Source: Arthrobacter cryoconiti (GTDB lineage: Bacteria > Actinomycetota > Actinomycetes > Actinomycetales > Micrococcaceae). From it: 64,000 nucleotides of DNA. The DNA is taken from assembly GCF_020905375.1 (NCBI RefSeq), contig NZ_JAJJBU010000024.1:1-64000 (forward strand), written 5' to 3'. The stretch's first letter is position 1; every line of letters begins with the position of its first letter. Below the pieces are notes generated by a model. It made no database searches and had not been told where the DNA came from. It was given only the letters and a program-made list of their open reading frames with translations. This document shows positions 57,501-64,000 of this stretch, one piece after another. A program made the translations under genes and the position numbers.

Positions 57501-58826
57501 TTGCTTACCGCATTTGGCCGCGCCTTTCGCACGCCTGATCTGCGACGCAAGTTGTTGTTCACGCTGGGAATCCTCGCCATTTTCCGCTTGGGTGCGTTCA
57601 TCCCCTCGCCAGGAATCGATTATCGAAACGTCCAGCAGTGCGTGAACTCTGCCAACACCAATGAGGGTCTTTATCAGCTGGTGAACCTGTTCAGCGGCGG
57701 AGCCTTGCTGCAGGTCTCCATCTTTGCTCTCGGGATCATGCCCTACATCACAGCGAGCATCATTGTTCAGCTGCTGCGCGTGGTCATTCCCCGCTTCCAG
57801 GAACTCCACCTTGAAGGTGCCCAGGGCCAAGGGAAACTGACCCAGTACACGCGCTACCTCACCATTGCCTTGGGCCTACTCAACGGTACGACTTTGGTGA
57901 CTCTGGCCCGATCTGGTCAGCTATTTGCCGGGTGTGGTGCCGCAGGCACTGCTACCCCGTTGATCCCGAATGACAACCTGATTACGATCGTTCTTTTGAT
58001 TCTGACCCTGACGGCCGGCTCCGGCTTGATCATGTGGATGGGCGAACTTGTTACCGAGCAAGGTGTTGGCAACGGTATGTCCTTGCTGATCTTCGTTGCT
58101 ATCGCAGCTCAGTTCCCGACGTCGCTGGGCGCCATTTTGAAGACTCAAGGCTGGGGTACGTTCTTGATCGTCCTGGTCCTTGGACTCGTGGTGGTGGCAC
58201 TTGTGGTGTTCGTTGAGCAGTCTCAGCGCCGTGTCCCGGTTCAGTATGCCAAGCGCATGATTGGCCGGCGCACCATGGGAGGGACCAGCACTTACATCCC
58301 GATCAAGGTGAACATGGCCGGAGTAATCCCGGTGATCTTTGCTTCCTCGATGCTGTACCTTCCAGCTTTGCTGGCCCAATTCGCCACGCCGGCAAATGGT
58401 GGGAACACGCCGCCGTGGATCGACTTCATCAACAACTACTTAGTCCGCGGCGATCACCCGTTCTACATGTTGATGTATTTCCTCCTGACAGTGGGCTTTA
58501 CGTACTTCTATGTCGCGATTACTTTCGATCCGGAAGAAGTCTCTGACAATATGAAGAAGTACGGTGGGTTCATTCCCGGTATTCGAGCCGGAAAGCCTAC
58601 GCAAGATTATCTGCAGTACGTGATCTCTCGCATCACCTTGCCTGGATCGCTCTACCTAGGTGTTGTGGCGCTTATTCCGCTGATTGCCCTAGTCATGGTG
58701 GGAGCGAACCAGAACTTCCCGTTTGGCGGCACGTCGTTGCTGATCGTCGTTGGAGTTGGGTTGGAGACCGTCAAGCAGATTGATGCGCAACTGCAACAGC
58801 GCCACTACGAAGGGTTATTGCGATGA
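57501..58826 (+). CDS. secY: Preprotein translocase subunit SecY
   Basis: The channel of the Sec translocase in the cytoplasmic membrane. The 441-residue protein has ten transmembrane helices. The N-terminal helix region RKLLFTLGILAIFRLGAFIP, the plug-adjacent SGGALLQVSIFALGIMPYIT, the VGNGMSLLIFV segment and YAKRMIGRRTMGGTSTYIPI are characteristic. It starts with TTG at 57501 after AGGAGG. The adk ATG overlaps its stop by four bases. Confidence 0.97.
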   Translation: MLTAFGRAFRTPDLRRKLLFTLGILAIFRLGAFIPSPGIDYRNVQQCVNSANTNEGLYQLVNLFSGGALLQVSIFALGIMPYITASIIVQLLRVVIPRFQELHLEGAQGQGKLTQYTRYLTIALGLLNGTTLVTLARSGQLFAGCGAAGTATPLIPNDNLITIVLLILTLTAGSGLIMWMGELVTEQGVGNGMSLLIFVAIAAQFPTSLGAILKTQGWGTFLIVLVLGLVVVALVVFVEQSQRRVPVQYAKRMIGRRTMGGTSTYIPIKVNMAGVIPVIFASSMLYLPALLAQFATPANGGNTPPWIDFINNYLVRGDHPFYMLMYFLLTVGFTYFYVAITFDPEEVSDNMKKYGGFIPGIRAGKPTQDYLQYVISRITLPGSLYLGVVALIPLIALVMVGANQNFPFGGTSLLIVVGVGLETVKQIDAQLQQRHYEGLLR

Positions 58827-59395
58827 CAAGAATGCTGATCATTGGGCCTCCCGGGTCTGGAAAAGGGACGCAGGCCGAACGCATCTGTGCGGAACTTGGC
58901 ATTGTTGCCATCTCCACCGGTGATATTTTTCGGGCCAACGTCAAGGGTGGAACCCCGCTAGGCGTGGAAGCCAAAAAATATATGGACAACGGCGACTTTG
59001 TCCCTGACAGCGTCACCAACCGCATGGTTCGGGACAGGCTTGCCCAGGACGACGTCGCGCAGGGGTTTTTGCTTGATGGCTACCCCCGTACTACAGCCCA
59101 AGTCGATGAGCTTGATGACATTTTGGCAACGGCCGGCGTCGAGCTTGGTACGGTTGTCCAGCTGACCGCTGACGATGAAGAATTGGTCAAGCGCCTGCTG
59201 GGCCGCGCGCAGGAAACTGGGCGAAGTGACGATACCGAAAAAGTTATTCGGCACCGCCTGGACCTGTACCGCGAACAGACAGAAATTGTTCTTGCTCGTT
59301 ATGCGGAGCGTGGGATTTTAGTCAAGGTCGACGGTCTTGGCGATATCGACGAAGTCACCAGCCGTGTCATGGACGCCATTAAGAAGACGGCTTAG
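58823..59395 (+). CDS. adk: Adenylate kinase
   Basis: Interconverts ATP plus AMP and two ADP. The 190-residue protein has the P-loop IIGPPGSGKGTQAERICAEL, the AMP-binding STGDIFRANV and the LLDGYPRTTAQVDELDDI motif. It is of the short form: between ELGTVVQLTADDEELVKRLL and YREQTEIVLARYAERG there is only a brief segment, not the long LID with zinc cysteines. ATG at 58823 overlaps secY. Confidence 0.97.
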   Translation: MTRMLIIGPPGSGKGTQAERICAELGIVAISTGDIFRANVKGGTPLGVEAKKYMDNGDFVPDSVTNRMVRDRLAQDDVAQGFLLDGYPRTTAQVDELDDILATAGVELGTVVQLTADDEELVKRLLGRAQETGRSDDTEKVIRHRLDLYREQTEIVLARYAERGILVKVDGLGDIDEVTSRVMDAIKKTA

Positions 59396-59436
59396 ATCCA
59401 AGAGCGAAGGCGTGCAAACGGCACACTGAGCATAGG

Positions 59437-59469
59437 AGGGCTCCTTCCCGATCGTTGGGGAGGAGCCCT
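59437..59469. terminator. Hairpin between adk and map
   Basis: AGGGCTCCTTCCC (59437-59449) pairs with GGGGAGGAGCCCT (59457-59469) with one T-G wobble and a seven-base loop. Only a weak T-run (TTTT, 59476-59479) lies several bases downstream, so it is a terminator or an mRNA structure in the adk-map gap. Confidence 0.55.
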
Positions 59470-59498
59470 TGGACATTTTCCAGTGAAGGGATTCCGAC

Positions 59499-60335
59499 AT
59501 GGCGTTTGGCCAGCAGCGGATTGAGTACAAAAGCATTGAACAGATGCGCATCATGCATCGCAGTGGGCTCATCTTAGACGATGCCCTAAATCAGACTATT
59601 GCAGCGGCCGCTCCCGGAGTCACGACGGGGGAGCTGAATAAGCTCTTTGCCTCGATCATCACCAAAGCTGGTGCGAAATCCAACTTCCTAGGCTATTACG
59701 ACTATCCCGCGTCCATCTGCACGTCGGTGAACGAAGAAGTCGTCCATGGAATCCCCGGCAAGCGTGTTCTCAAGGCTGGAGACGTCCTTTCGATCGACGG
59801 GGGCGCGATCGTAGAGGGCTGGCACTCTGACTCCGCGCGGAGCACCATAGTGGGCGCAGCGGAAGAAGAAGACGTAGCAGACCGGCGGCTCAGCGACATT
59901 ACCGAAGAGTCCATGTGGCATGGGATAGCGGCCATGGCTAGCGGCAAGTACGTTGGCGATATTGGCGACGCGATTGACGACTATGTCACGTCGGCGCCGG
60001 GAGCGCCGCTAGGCATCCTAGAGGACTACGTGGGCCACGGAATCGGTACCGCCATGCACATGGCCCCGGATGTGCTCAACTACAGATCCAAACATCGCGG
60101 CCCCAAACTCAAACCCGGAATGTGCCTGGCTATTGAACCGATGCTGGTGCGGGGAGCCCTGGAGACCACCACTCTCGGTGATGACTGGACCGTTGTCACT
60201 AACGACGGCGCTCGTGCCGCCCACTGGGAACACTCTGTTGCCATCCACGCAAAAGGCATCTGGGTTCTAACGGCGGCAGACGGCGGTGCTGAGCGCCTAG
60301 AAGCGTTGGGCGTCACGCCAGTGCCTCTGGGCTAG
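59499..60335 (+). CDS. map: Methionine aminopeptidase type I
   Basis: Removes the initiator methionine. The 278-residue metalloprotease has the five metal ligands in order: Asp in SIDGGAIVEGWHSDSA (two of them, D in DGG and D in SDSA), His in YVGHGIGTAMH, Glu in CLAIEPMLV and Glu in AHWEHSVAI. The ATG at 59499 gives MAFGQQRIEYKSIEQM. Downstream is a 13-bp tandem repeat whose first half overlaps its stop codon region. Confidence 0.96.
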   Translation: MAFGQQRIEYKSIEQMRIMHRSGLILDDALNQTIAAAAPGVTTGELNKLFASIITKAGAKSNFLGYYDYPASICTSVNEEVVHGIPGKRVLKAGDVLSIDGGAIVEGWHSDSARSTIVGAAEEEDVADRRLSDITEESMWHGIAAMASGKYVGDIGDAIDDYVTSAPGAPLGILEDYVGHGIGTAMHMAPDVLNYRSKHRGPKLKPGMCLAIEPMLVRGALETTTLGDDWTVVTNDGARAAHWEHSVAIHAKGIWVLTAADGGAERLEALGVTPVPLG

Positions 60336-60449
60336 TCCCCACACCCTCCCCACCTGCGCTCCGCACCTGCGCTCCCCACCTGCGCTCCCCACCTGCGCTC
60401 CCCACCTGCGCTCCGTACAGCCGGGGCCCTCGGGTGCGTGGCCCCACCC
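60332..60449. repeat. Repeat family 2, copy 2, with 13-bp tandem repeats
   Basis: The left flank CTAGTCCCCACACCCTCCC, which includes the map TAG stop, and the right flank CCCTCGGGTGCGTGGCCCCA match the flanks of the element at 13582-13652. The arms CCCCACACCC and GGGTGCGTGG can pair. The centre is occupied by five units of [C/G]CACCTGCGCTCC (60350-60362, 60363-60375, 60376-60388, 60389-60401, 60402-60414). Confidence 0.75.
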
Positions 60450-60658
60450 CCACCCACCCTCCGCACTACTTCTTCCCTGTCTCTTGAGGTTTTCCGCTGA
60501 GGCAGGGATGAAGTGTTTAACCTCCCGTTTCCTGCTGTCCACTTTCAAGACACCCAATGCCGACGTTCGATGATTAACGTTTCGAGTGGTGCCGCGACAG
60601 GCCCCGCAAGCACTGCGGGTCGGATAGTCGTGGCTTGAATCGAGAGGGTGCAAGCGAA
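60450..60658 (+). promoter_or_regulatory. Upstream region of the ugpQ operon
   Basis: A 209-base gap with no gene. It contains a hairpin CCCGCA-agcac-TGCGGG (60603-60619) and an AT-richer stretch CGTTCGATGATTAACGTTTCG with imperfect dyad symmetry that could be a LacI-type or phosphate-responsive operator. No PHO-box consensus or clean promoter is visible. Confidence 0.3.
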
Positions 60659-61372
60659 ATGCGCATCTATGCCCACAGAGGGGTGTCGGCTCACTATCCG
60701 GAAAACACCCTGGCAGCTTTTGCCCGAGCGATTGAACTCGGTGTTGATGGGATTGAGTTGGATGTTCGGACTTCAGCTGACGGCGTTCCGGTCGTCATTC
60801 ACGACGACACCGTCGAACGCACCACGAATGCCATCGGATCTATCGCTGACTTCACTGCCAAGCAGCTGAACTTACTAGACGCTGGCCACCGCCAGCACGT
60901 CCCCACGCTTGCTGCGGTCCTCAAACTTGCTGAAGGTAAAGCGCGGGTGAACATCGAACTCAAGGAATCGGCAGTTGTCCCAGCCGTACTGGAAGTGACC
61001 TCGTCTTTTGACAACCTTGACTGGTTTGCTTCCGGCTCAGACTGGGATGCACTGAAGCAACTGCGCGCGCTGGACCCGGGAAGCGATGTCCATCCGCTCA
61101 CCGTAGGAAATCCCCTAGGTATGGATAGCACCGGAGATTTGGCCCGCGCAATTGAATTCGTGATCAATCACGGTGGATCGGGAGTATCCATTTGGGAAGG
61201 CTCCTTGGATCAGGTATCCGTGGACCTCATCCATGGACGAGGACTAAAAGTCTGGGCATGGACAGTCAACGACGGTGACCGCGCCTGCGAACTCGCCCAG
61301 CTCGGCGTGGATGCGGTATGCACCGATGACCCCGAATTGGTCCGCAACGCCGTCGGCCTTGGCATTTCATGA
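60659..61372 (+). CDS. ugpQ: Glycerophosphodiester phosphodiesterase
   Basis: Hydrolyses glycerophosphodiesters to glycerol 3-phosphate and an alcohol. The 237-residue GDPD domain starts with MRIYAHRGVSAHYPENTLAA (catalytic HRG and the metal-binding Glu), then GIELDVRTSADGVPVVIHDD (Glu-x-Asp and the second catalytic His), and GLKVWAWTVND late in the barrel. No signal peptide is seen, so it is cytoplasmic. It overlaps ugpA by four bases. Its position at the head of the Ugp-type transporter genes supports the function. Confidence 0.92.
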   Translation: MRIYAHRGVSAHYPENTLAAFARAIELGVDGIELDVRTSADGVPVVIHDDTVERTTNAIGSIADFTAKQLNLLDAGHRQHVPTLAAVLKLAEGKARVNIELKESAVVPAVLEVTSSFDNLDWFASGSDWDALKQLRALDPGSDVHPLTVGNPLGMDSTGDLARAIEFVINHGGSGVSIWEGSLDQVSVDLIHGRGLKVWAWTVNDGDRACELAQLGVDAVCTDDPELVRNAVGLGIS

Positions 61373-62295
61373 CGGGGATGGATAAGTCGATTCCGCTGGG
61401 ACGCACCAAGCGTCACGCCAGTGCTCGCGCCCGTCGGGAGGCATGGGTGTTTCTCGCATTGGCGCTACCAAACATAGTGCTGATTGCCTTCTTCACGTAC
61501 CGGCCGCTACTACTGAACATGTACTACTCGACCTTGGACTGGACCTTAGGGTCGATGGATGCCGTCGTCGTGGGGCTGGGGAACTATGTGGAGTTCTTCA
61601 CCTCTGGAGACGCCGAGGAAGTCCTGAGCATCACAGCCATTTTCACCGTAGCCACGGTGGGTGGAGCTCTAGTGCTTGGCTTATTGGTAGCGCTCGTGCT
61701 CAATAAGAAGGTACCCGGAGCGACGTTGGCCCGCTCTGCAGTGTTTGCCCCCTATGTCCTTTCCGGAGTAGGCGTAGGCCTGGTATGGCTCTTCATCTTT
61801 GATCCCGTCTATGGCGCACTTTCTTGGGTGCTGCGTGGCATAGGACTTGCCAGTCCGCAATGGATCAACGATCCCAACCTGGCCCTTGTCATGCTCATCA
61901 TCGTGTACGTGTGGAAAAACTTGGGCTATTGCGCGGTCGTGTACTTGGCCGGGCTGCAGTCTCTGCCGAAGGACGTCATGGAGGCTGCTTCATTGGACGG
62001 TGCCGGAGCCTTTCGGCGTTTCTGGCTGGTCAGCTTCCCACTCCTCTCACCCACCACCTTCTTTCTACTAATAACAAGTCTCCTGAGCTCCCTTCAAGCG
62101 TTCGACATCATCAAGATCATGACGCCAACCGGCAACGGTACCGGAACCCTTATTTTCGAGGCATATTTGCAGGCCTTTGGTGCCTACAACCGTGCAGGGT
62201 ACTCAGCTGCCATCTCGGTGGTGCTCTTCGTTGTTCTGCTCGCCATGACAGGAATGCAACTGCGTTTTGTCGAAAGGAAGGTGCACTACTCATGA
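61369..62295 (+). CDS. ugpA: Ugp-type ABC transporter permease, subunit A
   Basis: Inner-membrane permease of a carbohydrate/glycerol-3-phosphate ABC transporter. The 308-residue protein has six transmembrane helices and the cytoplasmic EAA loop EAASLDGAGAFRRFWLVSFP that contacts the ATPase. The N-terminal segment ALPNIVLIAFFTYRPLLLNM starts helix 1 of the UgpA/MalF family. ATG at 61369 overlaps ugpQ. No ATP-binding subunit is in the window, so the cell may use a shared ATPase or one further downstream. Confidence 0.88.
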   Translation: MTGMDKSIPLGRTKRHASARARREAWVFLALALPNIVLIAFFTYRPLLLNMYYSTLDWTLGSMDAVVVGLGNYVEFFTSGDAEEVLSITAIFTVATVGGALVLGLLVALVLNKKVPGATLARSAVFAPYVLSGVGVGLVWLFIFDPVYGALSWVLRGIGLASPQWINDPNLALVMLIIVYVWKNLGYCAVVYLAGLQSLPKDVMEAASLDGAGAFRRFWLVSFPLLSPTTFFLLITSLLSSLQAFDIIKIMTPTGNGTGTLIFEAYLQAFGAYNRAGYSAAISVVLFVVLLAMTGMQLRFVERKVHYS

Positions 62296-63167
62296 GTTTG
62301 CAAACAACGCACGCGCCCCGAACTGGCCCGCTCTCTCCAGCTAACCTCGCCCGGACAGTGGTCACCGGATGGCTCCCGCTACTGCTCGCGATAGTCGTCG
62401 TGGCAGCACCCTTGGCCTGGATGGTCCTTTCTTCGCTGAAAGAACCAGGGGAAATCGTTAGCACTGAGCTTTCTGTGCTCCCAGCGAACCCCACTTTCCA
62501 GAACTACGTGCAGGCTGCCACGACGGTGCCCTTTGCCAGATTCTTTGCCAACAGCGTGATTGTCACGCTCATAGGCTCGACGGTCAAGTGTCTGCTTGCG
62601 ATCCTGACCGCCTATGCGCTGGTATTCGTCCAGTTCCCGTTCAAAAGAGCCATCTTCTTGGCTATTTTGGTAGCCCTGATGGTGCCTCCACAGGTCGCCG
62701 TGTTGCCAAACTATATTTTTGTTGCCGGGCTGGGCGGTTTGAACACCTATTGGGGCATCATTTTGCCGGGACTTGGAACGGCTTTCGGGACCTTCTTGTT
62801 GCGACAACATTTCCTCACGCTGCCGGCGTCGATCCTTGAAGCAGCGGAGATCGACGGCGCCGGGCACCTGCGCAGACTATGGCAGGTGGTGGTCCCCATT
62901 TCGGGTCCCAGCATCGCAACGGTGGCACTTGTGACGATCGTGGGGGAGTGGAATGACTACATCTGGCCACTGATCATCACGGACAAGCCGGAGATGATGA
63001 CCCTCCCGGTTGGGTTGACCCTACTTGCAAACAGCGATTCATCCGCACAGGCGTGGGGAATCCTTATGGCCGGTGCCGTCATAGTGATCGTGCCCATCTT
63101 GATCATCTTCGCTGCCCTTCAGCGCTTCATCGTGGCTGGACTGACACAGGGCTCAGTCACAGGATAA
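62292..63167 (+). CDS. ugpE: Ugp-type ABC transporter permease, subunit E
   Basis: The second permease, 291 residues, of the UgpE/MalG family: six helices with the EAA loop EAAEIDGAGHLRRLWQVVVP and the family segment MVPPQVAVLPNYIF. The start is ATG at 62292, overlapping the ugpA stop (ATGA); a longer in-frame reading upstream inside ugpA is a shadow. Confidence 0.88.
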   Translation: MSLQTTHAPRTGPLSPANLARTVVTGWLPLLLAIVVVAAPLAWMVLSSLKEPGEIVSTELSVLPANPTFQNYVQAATTVPFARFFANSVIVTLIGSTVKCLLAILTAYALVFVQFPFKRAIFLAILVALMVPPQVAVLPNYIFVAGLGGLNTYWGIILPGLGTAFGTFLLRQHFLTLPASILEAAEIDGAGHLRRLWQVVVPISGPSIATVALVTIVGEWNDYIWPLIITDKPEMMTLPVGLTLLANSDSSAQAWGILMAGAVIVIVPILIIFAALQRFIVAGLTQGSVTG

Positions 63168-63246
63168 TTTCCCCCGCCCGACCCGCAACTCCTTCGACGA
63201 ACGCTTCTTTTCCCTTTGATAACTACCTATTGAAAGAGACATCGCC

Positions 63247-64000
63247 ATGACGACTGATATCAACCGTAGAAATCTCCTCGCCGCTGCCGGACTCGGCATG
63301 GGTGCGCTGGCACTAGCTGCGTGCGGCGGGCCAAGCACCGCAGCCCCTGCGGCAACCGCATCGGCTACGGACTGGTCCAAGGTAAAGCCGGCAAGCAAGA
63401 TCACTTTTATGTCCAGCCATCCCGGAAAATCTGCGGACATTGAGGCGGCGCTGATAAAGGACTTTCAGGCGGCGAACCCTGGGATCGAGGTTGAACTGGT
63501 CACCGGCGGCGCCAACTATGAAGAAGTCGCCCAGAAGTTCCAGACGTCCCAAGCCGGAAATAATGTCCCCGATGTTGTGGTGGCATCGGATGTGTGGTGG
63601 TTCCGCTACGCCATTGCTGGCACAGTGGTCCCACTAGAAGCCTTGTTGTCTGCGGTGGATGATAAGAGTGCAGGCTTCAATAAGACTCTCTATGACGACT
63701 ACAACTACGGAGAAAGTCACTGGGCAGTCCCTTACGCGCGGTCCACACCGCTCTTCTACTACAACAAAGATCACTTTGCGGCAGCAGGCGTCCCGGACCG
63801 GGCACCGGCCACATGGGACGAGTTCGCCTCCTGGGCTCCAAAGATTCAAGCAGCCAATGCAGGTAAGCCAGGCTACCTGCACGCCTATCAGTACCCGGCG
63901 CTTGCCGGGTATGCCGGATGGACTTTGCAAAACGTCCTGTGGGGCCAGGGTGCTGGTTGGTCTAACAAGTGGGACATGACCGCTAACTCGGATGCTTCCG
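63247..64000 (+). CDS. ugpB: Ugp-type substrate-binding lipoprotein, partial
   Basis: The 5' 251 codons of a family-1 solute-binding protein that runs off the window. The N-terminus has a twin-arginine motif (NRRNLLAAAG) and a lipobox LAAC with the lipidated cysteine at residue 26, so it is a Tat-exported lipoprotein. SHWAVPYARSTPLFYYNKDH, followed by the PATWDEF segment, resembles UgpB of E. coli (STPVLYYNKD region). The ATG at 63247 follows GAAAGAGAC, 79 bases after ugpE. Substrate is inferred as glycerol 3-phosphate or glycerophosphodiesters from the ugpQ neighbour. Confidence 0.85.
   Translation, partial: MTTDINRRNLLAAAGLGMGALALAACGGPSTAAPAATASATDWSKVKPASKITFMSSHPGKSADIEAALIKDFQAANPGIEVELVTGGANYEEVAQKFQTSQAGNNVPDVVVASDVWWFRYAIAGTVVPLEALLSAVDDKSAGFNKTLYDDYNYGESHWAVPYARSTPLFYYNKDHFAAAGVPDRAPATWDEFASWAPKIQAANAGKPGYLHAYQYPALAGYAGWTLQNVLWGQGAGWSNKWDMTANSDAS

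Noticed and set aside
61824-62291. Extended N-terminus of ugpE inside ugpA
   Set aside because: It overlaps ugpA in another frame and lacks similarity; the ATG at 62292 gives the usual ATGA overlap.

Overview
The window is chromosomal DNA from a moderately high-GC actinobacterium, most likely a member of the Micrococcaceae close to Arthrobacter. The reasons are a mycothiol synthase gene (mshD) beside an orphan GlnR-type regulator, a WXG100 protein, PspC/LiaF-type envelope proteins, frequent GTG and TTG starts, and the sequence character of RpoB, RpoC and the ribosomal proteins. The genus is inferred from remembered family features, not from a database search.

Layout. 1-7.8 kb, minus strand: a partial gene, a WXG100-domain protein, folA-thyA, mutT1-like Nudix/phosphatase with ppk, mshD and glnR. 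7.9-13.6 kb: membrane proteins, a nitrobindin-like protein, a YgfZ-like protein, a PadR regulator with a DHA2 drug-efflux pump, and a GNAT protein. 13.7-20 kb: pfkA, a PspC/LiaF-like envelope-stress locus with a divergent sensor kinase and NarL-type regulator, and an aspartate aminotransferase. 20-46 kb: tRNA-Trp, secE-nusG-rplK-rplA, a GNAT gene, rplJ-rplL behind an attenuator-like leader, a YbaK/thiolase pair on the minus strand, rpoB-rpoC, rpsL-rpsG-fusA-tuf, a giant polytopic membrane protein and an MFS transporter. 46-60 kb: the S10 and spc ribosomal protein clusters, secY-adk-map. 60.6-64 kb: a ugpQ-ugpA-ugpE-ugpB glycerol-3-phosphate/glycerophosphodiester uptake operon that runs off the end.

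Functionally the core is the translation/transcription supercluster (rif, str, S10 and spc regions), interrupted by lineage-specific genes and by two families of structured intergenic repeats.

The most interesting signal is one of these families: a nested-hairpin element of about 84-103 bp seen as two diverged single copies after rplL (25606-25689 and 25709-25811) and as six nearly identical 111-bp tandem copies between rpsQ and rplN (about 52115-52780). The copies differ in sequence in the stems but keep base pairing, while unpaired stretches (TATCC, TCCTTTAC) stay fixed. This looks like selection on a folded RNA or single-stranded DNA. A second family brackets 13582-13652 and 60332-60449. 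The ribosomal protein L4 gene also carries a C-terminal extra module of the sunset-domain type.
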